Positions 1 to 6,980 of a stretch of 64,000 nucleotides of DNA are shown piece by piece (the stretch's first letter is position 1; each line of letters begins with the position of its first letter). Source of the stretch: Hoeflea prorocentri (GTDB lineage Bacteria; Pseudomonadota; Alphaproteobacteria; Rhizobiales; Rhizobiaceae); contig NZ_JAPJZI010000001.1 in assembly GCF_027944115.1 (NCBI RefSeq), positions 2,232,001 to 2,296,000 on the forward strand, written 5' to 3'. The notes under the pieces are model-generated. The model made no database searches. It was given only the letters and a program-made list of their open reading frames with translations, and was not told the DNA's origin. The position numbers and the translations under genes are program-made.

Positions 1-4
1 CACC

Positions 5-193
5 ATGACGACCGCGGAAACAGTTGACTATATCGAGCAGGAGCTCATCGAGATTCAAAAAGAGATCAACTCCAAGCAATCCCGGCGCAAGTCACGCCTG
101 CGCTTTAACGACTTGAAGCGGCTGGACGAACTGCGCGCGCGCAAGAACCGGCTCTGGATACGGTTGCAGGAGGCCCTGTCCGGCTCCAGCTGA
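5..193 (+). CDS. small charged coiled-coil hypothetical protein
   Basis: This 62-residue protein is very rich in Glu, Lys and Arg and has heptad-like spacing of Ile/Leu from about residue 9 to 58, so it should be one long helix or a short coiled coil. It has no signal peptide, Cys or membrane segment. It converges on ada with a 9-nt gap. The window begins only four bases before the ATG, so its ribosome binding site and upstream partner cannot be seen. I recognise no family. That the frame is open and the codon use ordinary is the only evidence that it is real. Confidence 0.6.
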   Translation: MTTAETVDYIEQELIEIQKEINSKQSRRKSRLRFNDLKRLDELRARKNRLWIRLQEALSGSS

Positions 194-202
194 CTGTCAT
201 AC

Positions 203-1294
203 TCAGCCTGGTTCCCTACGGTTTTTTCCGGGTGCCGAAACGCCGCCGGCAAGGGTTGTCTCCAGATCAATGAGTTTTTGCTTGCGCCACAAACCGCCGC
301 CATAGCCGGTCAGCGAGCCATCGGAACCAAGAACCCTGTGACATGGTATCACGAGGGCGATCTGGTTCGCACCGTTGGCCCTGGCAACCGCACGCACAGC
401 CGAAGGTTTGCCGATCAGTCGGGCAATATCGCTATAAGTTCGCGTCTCACCGGGCGCTATGGTCAACAGCTCTTGCCATACGCGGCGGGTAAATGGGCTG
501 CCATGCATTGTCAGCGGTGTTTCGAACACGGCGCTACGCCCGGCAAAATAGTCGTCCAGTTCCAGCTTGATTGCTTCGGTCGGTTTGTGCCGGCCTATTC
601 CGATGCCGCCCCTCACCTTTTTTTGCAGCCTGCGCAACTCGGTCGGCAGAGCTTTACGGTCGGCAAACTCGAGTAGGTGCAGCGTATGGGGATCGCTGAC
701 GGCGATCATTGGACCAAGAGGGGTGTCGAACCAGTCGGCAAGCAGCAACTCCTCGCCGCTGAACCGGGACGGCGACCGCCCCAGCAAGCGCGCAAAGGCG
801 CTACGAAACCCGCTGGCGGATTCAAAGCCCGCATCCTGCTGAGCATCGATCACACGCCCGCCGGACGATAGCGTGACAAAACCGTCCCTCAATCTTCCAA
901 GGCGCGCCATTTCAAGAAACGTCATGTCAAAGTGACGCTTGAATGCACGGCGGACCGTCGAAGGGTCGTAACCCATGGCGATGATATCACCTTCGCTCCA
1001 GCGTCTGAGGGGGTCGGCCTCCAGCGCCGCCAACAGGTCAGCGATCATCGCATCGGCTTCAGCTGCCGGTTTCAAGGGCGAACAACGCTTGCAGGGCCGG
1101 TAGCCGGCTTCGATACAGGCGGCGACGGTTTGAAAAAACTGGCAGTTCTCGCGTTTCGGATTACGGGCCGGACAGGTCAGCCGGCAAAAAATTCCGGTTG
1201 ATGAGACGCCGACAAAGACGCGCCCGTCATAGGACGCATCTCTCGAGACAAGCGCCTGGTAAAGCACATCATTGTCGGGCAGTTTGAACAACAT
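203..1294 (-). CDS. ada: Ada: methylphosphotriester/O6-methylguanine-DNA methyltransferase and transcriptional activator
   Basis: Ada repairs alkylated DNA by moving methyl groups to its own cysteines, and activates the adaptive response. The N-terminal zinc domain has the four-Cys set (C37 and C41 in the CRLTC stretch, then the CKRC motif near residues 68-71). An AraC-type helix-turn-helix follows (about 85-180), then the methyltransferase domain with the acceptor motif PCHRV near residue 320. The 363-residue length is normal for full-length Ada. No strong ribosome binding site precedes the ATG. It is a single gene, convergent with the small upstream ORF. Confidence 0.96.
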   Translation of the reverse strand: MLFKLPDNDVLYQALVSRDASYDGRVFVGVSSTGIFCRLTCPARNPKRENCQFFQTVAACIEAGYRPCKRCSPLKPAAEADAMIADLLAALEADPLRRWSEGDIIAMGYDPSTVRRAFKRHFDMTFLEMARLGRLRDGFVTLSSGGRVIDAQQDAGFESASGFRSAFARLLGRSPSRFSGEELLLADWFDTPLGPMIAVSDPHTLHLLEFADRKALPTELRRLQKKVRGGIGIGRHKPTEAIKLELDDYFAGRSAVFETPLTMHGSPFTRRVWQELLTIAPGETRTYSDIARLIGKPSAVRAVARANGANQIALVIPCHRVLGSDGSLTGYGGGLWRKQKLIDLETTLAGGVSAPGKNRREPG

Positions 1295-1411
1295 GCCGAA
1301 GAATTACCATGGAGACAAAAACAAGTCCGCCGATTTTCGGGCGTTTATGTTGAAATTTCCACTTGCGCCACCTGCCGGCAAAGCCTATTGAAATCTGGCC
1401 TTTTGGCAGGT

Positions 1412-1488
<77 letters not shown>

Positions 1489-1806
1489 TTTCTTTAAAAA
1501 CTTCCTGTTCCAACATCCCGTTTACAAACCCCACACAGTGCTGTGCACCCGTTTGGGGCGACCGGGCAACAGCTTGCGCTGTTGAACAACCCTTTTGCAT
1601 TTTCCACTGGAAAACAAACTCGGCTCAGTCCTGCACCAACGATTCCCAGCACTCATTCGATCCTGCTTAACGAATGAAACTTCTTACTTAATCTGAATTA
1701 CACATCGAATAATATCTATTTTCGTAGATCAAATTGAAGTATTTGACTCACATTCGGTTTTATTAATAGTATTCGCCAGCAACAAAATGACATTTGAGGC
1801 AAACTG
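1489..1806 (+). other. AT-rich intergenic stretch downstream of tRNA-Pro
   Basis: These 318 bases hold no gene that I can support. Composition drops sharply to AT-rich from about 1670 to 1800, unlike the surrounding DNA. The only structured signals are the weak promoter candidate at 1743-1772 and the ribosome binding site GAGG at 1796-1799 that serves the small peptide gene. Confidence 0.6.
1743..1772 (+). promoter_or_regulatory. candidate promoter for the lasso-like precursor gene
   Basis: TTGACT at 1743-1748 and TAGTAT at 1767-1772 are 18 bp apart in AT-rich DNA, 35 nt before the precursor ATG. The -35 is a 5/6 match and the -10 a 4/6 match to the sigma-70 consensus. AT-rich DNA often gives such matches by chance. 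Confidence 0.35.
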
Positions 1807-1941
1807 ATGAAAAGAACCTATGAAAAGCCAAAGATTCGTACGTGTGGCAGTCTCGATAAGCTAGCCGCCAAGATCATCGCTTCAGGTGTGCCGGTTCGCG
1901 GTGGCGGAGACCTGGAAATCATACCCCGTCCAGAATCTTAA
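1807..1941 (+). CDS. lasso-type RiPP leader-containing small peptide (orphan precursor)
   Basis: A 44-codon ORF with a good Shine-Dalgarno (GAGG, 7 nt before the ATG). The leader has the pattern YEKPKIRTCGSLDKL (residues 5-19), matching the Y-x2-P-x-(L/I)-x3-G-x-L leader motif that PqqD-like B1 proteins bind in lasso peptide systems. If cleavage falls after Ser26, the core would start GVPVRGGGD, so Gly1 and Asp9 are placed for a nine-residue macrolactam, with an LEIIPRPES tail. The usual Thr at -2 is Ala here. No B or C maturation enzyme lies in the window. It converges on the glycosyltransferase gene (14-nt gap). Existence of the gene is likely; maturation to a lasso is inference. Confidence 0.62.
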   Translation: MKRTYEKPKIRTCGSLDKLAAKIIASGVPVRGGGDLEIIPRPES

Positions 1942-1955
1942 TTCACTCGCGCAAC

Positions 1956-3209
1956 CTAGTGCCGGGCCGGACAGGTCAGAGTGTGTGACGGCTGCTGCTC
2001 GGCATCAGCCGTCAGCGTCATCAGTGATCGTTGCAACAAATCATTGACCTGACCCGCGGCTTCATAAGCATTGCACCGATAAGCCTCGTAGCCCGAAGAG
2101 ATCCGAAGAATTTTTTCTGCGAACTCCCTGTCGCTCTCCGCGTGTTCCGCATTGCCTTGCGCTAACAGGCCCTGCAAGGCAATGCCCTTACTGTGAACGA
2201 TGGGCTTGCCGGCCAAAACCCCATCCACAACAAGACCTGAGCCGGTGTGGCGATAAGACCGCGTGCTGTGCGGAAGAAGCATCATGTCCAATCCGCCAAT
2301 CATTTTGCGGTATTCCTCCGGAGGCAGGCCACAGGGCAGGTATTTAATCGTCACGCCGTGTTCGCGCCGGGCCGCCAGCCAGGATTGCAGTTCGCTTACC
2401 AGCCGGCGTGTCTGTCTGCCGGGCACTGTCTGACACACAAAGTAAAATTTGTGCTTGATGTCGTTTTGCGTGATCAGGGTGCGCAAATGGCTCATGATCG
2501 ACGGGATGCGATAGCTGCCTTTTTCTTCCGCCTGGCGTCCGGGAATGCCGACAGTGAATATGTTTCGGGAACCGGAACTGCTGTTGCCGGAAATCCGACC
2601 GGTCTCACCACCCGGCCGAATGGGGCCGGCAATCAAGAGGCTTGCCTTGACCGGAACCAGAAAATCACGCTCGACATGGGCGGCAAGCTCAGCACTGGAA
2701 GTAAAAACCTCCAGTTTTCCAGCATTGCACAACCGCCGAAGGCTGATCACCGTTTCTGAAGCAAGCGGCGCCAAAGTCTCTTGCGACAGAAGGCGTAGCT
2801 TGAATGTCGGCAGATCGGCCGGACATCCGTTTTCCAGGAAACGGGTGATGGCAGTCACATCGATCGCCTCGGGGGACGGTACAAACACGACATCCGACGG
2901 ATCCGCATCGATCTTCCGCAGGGTCGTTTTGAGAACGTCCATATAGCCTCTCACGTGGGCGGCAATTTTTTCGCCGGTCTTGCGCGGCACATTGCCTGCC
3001 AACAACTTGGAGAGTTGTTCGTCCAGTACGGGCAATGAAGCCCAATGACCTGCATATCCCGCTGGTGCCGGCACGGACACATCGCATTGTGTGAGAAGAT
3101 GCAGATCGACATCAGACAGAGTCTCACCGATCGTCTCGACTTGCGCCTGTTCGTAGCCGTGCATGCGGCCCAGTCGAGGTTCAATCACAAGGAGTCGTCG
3201 TTTCTGCAT
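1956..3209 (-). CDS. glycosyltransferase-like protein
   Basis: A protein of about 417 residues that resembles GT-B glycosyltransferases. The N-terminus is a beta strand followed by a Gly/His-rich turn (LLVIEPRLGRMHGYEQ). The C-terminal half has a strand-helix pattern ending in GSGLVVDGVLAGKPIV and KGIALQGLL, which looks like the nucleotide-sugar region of GT4-type enzymes. No signal peptide or membrane segment is seen. The frame stays open to a TTG at 3245; I chose the ATG at 3209, but neither start has a clear ribosome binding site. It lies alone between AT-rich flanks, beside the orphan RiPP precursor. Donor and acceptor are unknown. Confidence 0.6.
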   Translation of the reverse strand: MQKRRLLVIEPRLGRMHGYEQAQVETIGETLSDVDLHLLTQCDVSVPAPAGYAGHWASLPVLDEQLSKLLAGNVPRKTGEKIAAHVRGYMDVLKTTLRKIDADPSDVVFVPSPEAIDVTAITRFLENGCPADLPTFKLRLLSQETLAPLASETVISLRRLCNAGKLEVFTSSAELAAHVERDFLVPVKASLLIAGPIRPGGETGRISGNSSSGSRNIFTVGIPGRQAEEKGSYRIPSIMSHLRTLITQNDIKHKFYFVCQTVPGRQTRRLVSELQSWLAARREHGVTIKYLPCGLPPEEYRKMIGGLDMMLLPHSTRSYRHTGSGLVVDGVLAGKPIVHSKGIALQGLLAQGNAEHAESDREFAEKILRISSGYEAYRCNAYEAAGQVNDLLQRSLMTLTADAEQQPSHTLTCPARH

Positions 3210-3311
3210 CGGTGTAGTAGTATTCACCCACCGCGTATAATTCAACTATGCATTATGTATATTTTTTCAATAATATTTTATTTTTTAATGGGTTCTGTTT
3301 GTGTAATTACA

Positions 3312-3962
3312 CTATCCCTCCCCTAAATCAGAAAGATCAACAACCGACAGCGCCCACCGACGCCCCTTGCCGCGCGCCATTGCCTGATTGATCCACACCA
3401 TGGCGAAGGGTTCAAGCAGGCGCGCCTTGTCAAGCGAACCGGCGTCGAGCGGATCAAAGCCGAGGCCTTCAAGCAAGCCCGCGACCGTCTCCTTCGCCTC
3501 AGTATCGTCTGAAGCCAAAAACATTGCAGGGCGCGCCGGCATGGATCCGGCATACCGCATGACGTCCGCGCCAACCTGATTCAGGGTCTTGACGATGCGT
3601 GCACCTGGCAGCCATGCAGCAACCGTCTCAGCGCCGGAGGTCGACCATCCGCGGTCGAGCCGCAAGGCACCGTCGGCAAATTCCAGCGGGTTCATGCAGT
3701 CAATGATGATTTTGCCGGACAGATCGCCGAGTGTAGCGAGGGCCTCCTTTGCCGCCGTCCACGGAAGAGCAAGAACGACTACATGCGCGTGCTCCGCTGC
3801 CTCGGCCGCTGGGAGGGCTTTTGCGCCGGTTTGGTCCTTCAGGTCACGGAGTTCCTGGGTTTGAAGGTGTCGCGAACCCAGAATGATCTCGTGATGGGTT
3901 GACGCCCAGCCGTGGGCGAGCGCGCTTCCGACGGAGCCTGTCCCGATAATTGCGATGCGCAT
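3312..3962 (-). CDS. NADP-binding F420-oxidoreductase-fold reductase
   Basis: This 216-residue protein opens with a Rossmann motif (IAIIGTGSVGSALAHGW) and follows the pattern of the NADPH-dependent F420 reductase family, including the DCMNPLEF and ARIVKTLNQVGADVM stretches. In bacteria without F420 such proteins are usually NADP-dependent oxidoreductases of unknown substrate. GGAGG lies 5-6 nt before the ATG. It is divergent from the LysR gene across 74 bp, the usual arrangement of a LysR regulator and its target, so it is probably controlled by that protein. Confidence 0.82.
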   Translation of the reverse strand: MRIAIIGTGSVGSALAHGWASTHHEIILGSRHLQTQELRDLKDQTGAKALPAAEAAEHAHVVVLALPWTAAKEALATLGDLSGKIIIDCMNPLEFADGALRLDRGWSTSGAETVAAWLPGARIVKTLNQVGADVMRYAGSMPARPAMFLASDDTEAKETVAGLLEGLGFDPLDAGSLDKARLLEPFAMVWINQAMARGKGRRWALSVVDLSDLGEG

Positions 3963-4025
3963 TCTTGCCTCCTTCTTGCCTTGCGGTCCGTCACGGAATA
4001 CGAAACATAAGAATGCAAAACAAAC

Positions 4026-4036
4026 GAATATGATTC
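4026..4036. promoter_or_regulatory. inverted repeat just before the LysR start
   Basis: GAAT-ATG-ATTC is a perfect 4+3+4 inverted repeat ending at the base before the lysR-family ATG. It lies in the shared 74-bp divergent region. It takes the place where a Shine-Dalgarno should be, since none is visible for this gene. It is short and could be chance. Confidence 0.25.
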
Positions 4037-4981
4037 ATGTCTGAATTCGATGCTGATAAAATCAGACGGCTGGACATGTCGGTGCTGCTGGTCTTCCTGG
4101 CGCTGGTTCGTCACCGCAAGGCGCTGGCGGTCGCCGAAGAACTGGGTCTGACGCCCTCATCCATCAGTCACGCCCAGAAGCGGCTGAGGGATATCCTCGG
4201 CGATCCATTGTTTATTCGACGACCCCATGGCCTTGAGCCAACAGCTTTTGCGCTGGAACTGGAACCCCGCATCAGGGATATCGTCACCCGGCTTCAGGAA
4301 GTTGTCAGCAGCCCGCGCCCCTTTGACCCTAAGTCAGCGACAGGTACCGTGCGTATCAGTGCGTTCGACGGCGAGATCGCGGCCCACATTCCGAAGCTGC
4401 TTGCTCAGATGGAGAATTCGGCACCGGCGCTAAAGCTCATCGTCAGACCATTTGGCCGAAAAGACGCTCTCAGAGCGCTTGAACATGATGAAACGGATCT
4501 TGCACTCGGCTTCTTCTGGGACTTGCCTGCCCGCTTTATGGCAACATCACTCTACGAGGAAGGCTACCGCGTTGTCATGCGGCGTAATCATCCATTGGCG
4601 AACGAAGACGTCCTCGGGCCCGAAGCTTTTGCATCGACCGGGCATGCCGTGGTTTCACCTGCCGGCGATCTTCGCGGCATTGTCGATGACAGTCTGGATC
4701 AGATGGGTTTGAGGCGGATGGTCCGAGTGGCGCTGCCGCACTTCCTGCCGGCCCTTGCAACCGTATCGCAAAGCGACCTTATTGCAACGCTGCCGTCAAG
4801 AATTGTCGAAGATTACGCGGATACATTCGGCCTTTACCACTGTCGTCCGCCCGTCGAGTTACGGTCCTTTCCGGTCAGCCTTGTCCGCCACGTCAAAAAC
4901 CAGCGCAACGCCATGCACAACTGGGTTGCCGACGCGCTGGTCGGCATTGCCCGTGCCGAACAGCGGTCAGCGGTCAACTAG
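4037..4981 (+). CDS. LysR-family transcriptional regulator
   Basis: A typical 314-residue LysR protein. A winged helix-turn-helix occupies about residues 10-70 (VAEELGLTPSSISHAQKRL), followed by a substrate-binding domain of two alpha/beta lobes (about 95-300). The line LDMSVLLVFLALVRHRK resembles the NodD/LinR-type subgroup. It is divergent from the NADP-binding reductase and its stop overlaps the stop of the convergent downstream gene by 4 nt. The effector cannot be predicted. There is no clear ribosome binding site before the ATG. Confidence 0.93.
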   Translation: MSEFDADKIRRLDMSVLLVFLALVRHRKALAVAEELGLTPSSISHAQKRLRDILGDPLFIRRPHGLEPTAFALELEPRIRDIVTRLQEVVSSPRPFDPKSATGTVRISAFDGEIAAHIPKLLAQMENSAPALKLIVRPFGRKDALRALEHDETDLALGFFWDLPARFMATSLYEEGYRVVMRRNHPLANEDVLGPEAFASTGHAVVSPAGDLRGIVDDSLDQMGLRRMVRVALPHFLPALATVSQSDLIATLPSRIVEDYADTFGLYHCRPPVELRSFPVSLVRHVKNQRNAMHNWVADALVGIARAEQRSAVN

Positions 4982-5574
4982 TCCAGATCGACAAACAACG
5001 CCACGTCTTTGGCTTCTGCCGGAATCGAACCGGAATTGACGTTGACGGTGAATGTCATGCCCTCCCCGTTGAGCGTTGCCGTCAGCAGTTCGACGACCAG
5101 AGGCTCCTCGGTTTCAAGACCTGCAACGGCAATTGCCGCATTGGGTGGATCGGACTTAAACGACCCCTCCCCGCTGTCGCTCCACATCTCGACGAACACG
5201 TCGTGCGGGACATGCCCGGCTTCGCGGACAGGCCGGTCGGAAAAATAAAATGTCGACGGTGCGAGGTTCGTCAGCGACAGGGTTCCGTCCTTGAACTCAA
5301 GCGCTCCTGCCTGCTGCACGTAAAGATAGGACGGAACAATACCGACTTCGCGCGGCGGAACCTTGTCGCCTTTCAGCGCATCACCGGTCTGGCGAACGCC
5401 TTTCTCGATTGCTTCGCCGGTCTTGTCGACACCCTTGCCGATGGCTTCACCGGTTTCCTGGAGCGCCTTTCCGATGCCTTTGACGATCTGGGCCTGTGCC
5501 ACCTGGCCTGTCGGCGCGCCTGCCAGCACCACAAGCAGCATCAGGCAGAGCGGAAACAATAATCGATTGGTCAT
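4978..5574 (-). CDS. exported hypothetical protein with tandem 11-residue repeats
   Basis: The 198-residue product starts with a Sec signal peptide (hydrophobic residues 4-20, likely cleavage after the AQA near 28). Residues 36-68 are three consecutive 11-mers of the type K-x-(L/V)-x2-TG-(E/D)-A-(I/L)-x, which form an amphipathic helix like LEA or apolipoprotein repeats. The rest is predicted beta-rich and ends LFVDLD. GGGGGA precedes the ATG. I recognise no family. The repeats suggest contact with membrane or cell wall in the periplasm, but this is inference. Confidence 0.72.
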   Translation of the reverse strand: MTNRLLFPLCLMLLVVLAGAPTGQVAQAQIVKGIGKALQETGEAIGKGVDKTGEAIEKGVRQTGDALKGDKVPPREVGIVPSYLYVQQAGALEFKDGTLSLTNLAPSTFYFSDRPVREAGHVPHDVFVEMWSDSGEGSFKSDPPNAAIAVAGLETEEPLVVELLTATLNGEGMTFTVNVNSGSIPAEAKDVALFVDLD

Positions 5575-5671
5575 AAGACATCCCCCACAAGGTTACAGAA
5601 ACACTCGCCCGCCGGTCGTCGATGTAATCACACATGACGCCCGGACAAAACACCAGAAACCGGCGGACCGC

Positions 5672-5692
5672 GTGATATTTTTGCCATATCAC
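5672..5692. promoter_or_regulatory. inverted repeat GTGATAT-N7-ATATCAC
   Basis: A perfect 7-bp inverted repeat with a 7-bp spacer in the divergent region between the exported repeat protein and the SLT-like lipoprotein. The size fits a dimeric repressor site or a short hairpin. No assigned regulator. Confidence 0.35.
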
Positions 5693-5753
5693 CGGCAAAT
5701 GACAGCACATTGGCAAGCCAGAACGCAAAACGTCACATTTCAAACACAAATAC

Positions 5754-5768
5754 CCATTTGGCAAATGG
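5754..5768. promoter_or_regulatory. palindrome CCATTTG-G-CAAATGG
   Basis: A perfect 15-bp palindrome about one central base, 61 bp before the SLT-like lipoprotein ATG. It is in a good position for an operator or activator site of that gene. The half-site GCAAATG also occurs at 5695-5701. Confidence 0.35.
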
Positions 5769-5829
5769 TTGAGAGGCGCGCGCAGTATCATTGCCCGCCA
5801 GTTGCATGAGTTAAAACCAGATCAAAGAC

Positions 5830-6375
5830 ATGAAATTAACCACACTCGGCATTTTTGCCGCCGCCATTTTCCTTGCCGGTTGCTCGGCTACCGATGCAAG
5901 CGGAGAAAAGCAGAAGGCCTATCAGATCGGCGCTCACAAGAGCGGCACCGTCCGCTTTGAAAAGCTCTCCGGTTATAACAGCGCGCAGACGCGGATCGCC
6001 AACAAGATTACCGCCCGTTTTGCAGCAGCCGGCTATGGCGAACCCCAGCAGATCGCCGCCGTCTCCGTCGCCATTCGCGAGTCTACGCTCAATCCGAAGG
6101 CTCATAACCGCGGCTGCAATTGCTACGGTCTGTTCCAGATGAACAAGAGCGCCGGGCTCGGCCGCGGCCACTCCGTCTCCAATCTGACCAAGGCCGACTA
6201 CAATATCTCGCTCATTCTCGAAGAAGCCGAACGGTTCCCGAGTTTCGGTGCGGCAAAAACGGTGGACCAGGCGATCAACGCCTTTGTGCGCAATGTGACC
6301 CGGCCGGCCAACAAACCAGGTGTCGTAAAGGCCACAATCCGCACCGCGCGCAAAGTGGAAAAGTCGGCGGACTGA
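5830..6375 (+). CDS. lipoprotein with lysozyme-like/lytic transglycosylase-type domain
   Basis: A 181-residue protein with a lipobox (FLAGC, Cys18) so it should be lipid-anchored. Residues about 50-150 look like an SLT/lysozyme fold: AVSVAIRESTLNPKAHN gives the probable catalytic Glu, followed by the YGLFQMN strand typical of transglycosylase SLT domains. This would cut peptidoglycan. The domain is short and contains a CNC pair just before YGLFQ, so activity is not certain. It has its own upstream region with two inverted repeats and no close operon partner. Confidence 0.72.
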   Translation: MKLTTLGIFAAAIFLAGCSATDASGEKQKAYQIGAHKSGTVRFEKLSGYNSAQTRIANKITARFAAAGYGEPQQIAAVSVAIRESTLNPKAHNRGCNCYGLFQMNKSAGLGRGHSVSNLTKADYNISLILEEAERFPSFGAAKTVDQAINAFVRNVTRPANKPGVVKATIRTARKVEKSAD

Positions 6376-6517
6376 CCCGCTGACGAAACGGCGAGGCATT
6401 AAGCACGTTCACAAATTGACCTGTGAGCGAACCAATTAAGGCAAGACACGCCGCAAAAAAATGCAGTAGGTTGCAGGCACGTTATCCTGTCGTTTTCTAA
6501 ACGCTTCGGAAGACACC

Positions 6518-6949
6518 ATGCTTCGCATTCTTGTCGATTTTCTATCCGGAATCATTCGCGTTCTGGCGGTTGTATGCATTGCCGGAGGTGCCATCGCCGG
6601 CTACCTCCAGGCCCCGTCAATGGATGTGGAGCCATGGGCCGGCGCGTTGATCGGATTTGCTGCGGGATTTCTCGTCGCGTCCGTGGGTGGCGGCCTGCTG
6701 GCCTGTTTCATCCTGATAGAAAACCATCTGCGCGTTCTTGCAGACGGTACAATCGAGAAACGGAAAAACCCGGAGCCGGAAGAACAAGAAAAGTCCGAAG
6801 AACAGGCAGCGATGGAACGGGCCGAGCGCATCGCAAGCTATGCGCGCCAATACCGCTCGCAGATCCCTCAGCCGCAATCGGCAACGTCAGCGGAAGGTAC
6901 GGCGGAGGCAGCCGCCAGCGAAAAGACCGCAGAGCAGAAAACAAGCTAG
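6518..6949 (+). CDS. small inner-membrane hypothetical protein
   Basis: 143 residues with two hydrophobic segments (about 8-30 and 40-68) joined by a short loop, then a long cytoplasmic-looking tail rich in Glu, Ala and Gln (about 75-143) that should be helical and disordered. No known domain recognised. It converges on the TRAP transporter large subunit gene with about 30 bp between stops. Confidence 0.62.
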   Translation: MLRILVDFLSGIIRVLAVVCIAGGAIAGYLQAPSMDVEPWAGALIGFAAGFLVASVGGGLLACFILIENHLRVLADGTIEKRKNPEPEEQEKSEEQAAMERAERIASYARQYRSQIPQPQSATSAEGTAEAAASEKTAEQKTS

Positions 6950-6980
6950 ACCGCGTCAGTTTTCGACCAAATCGGCCTCG

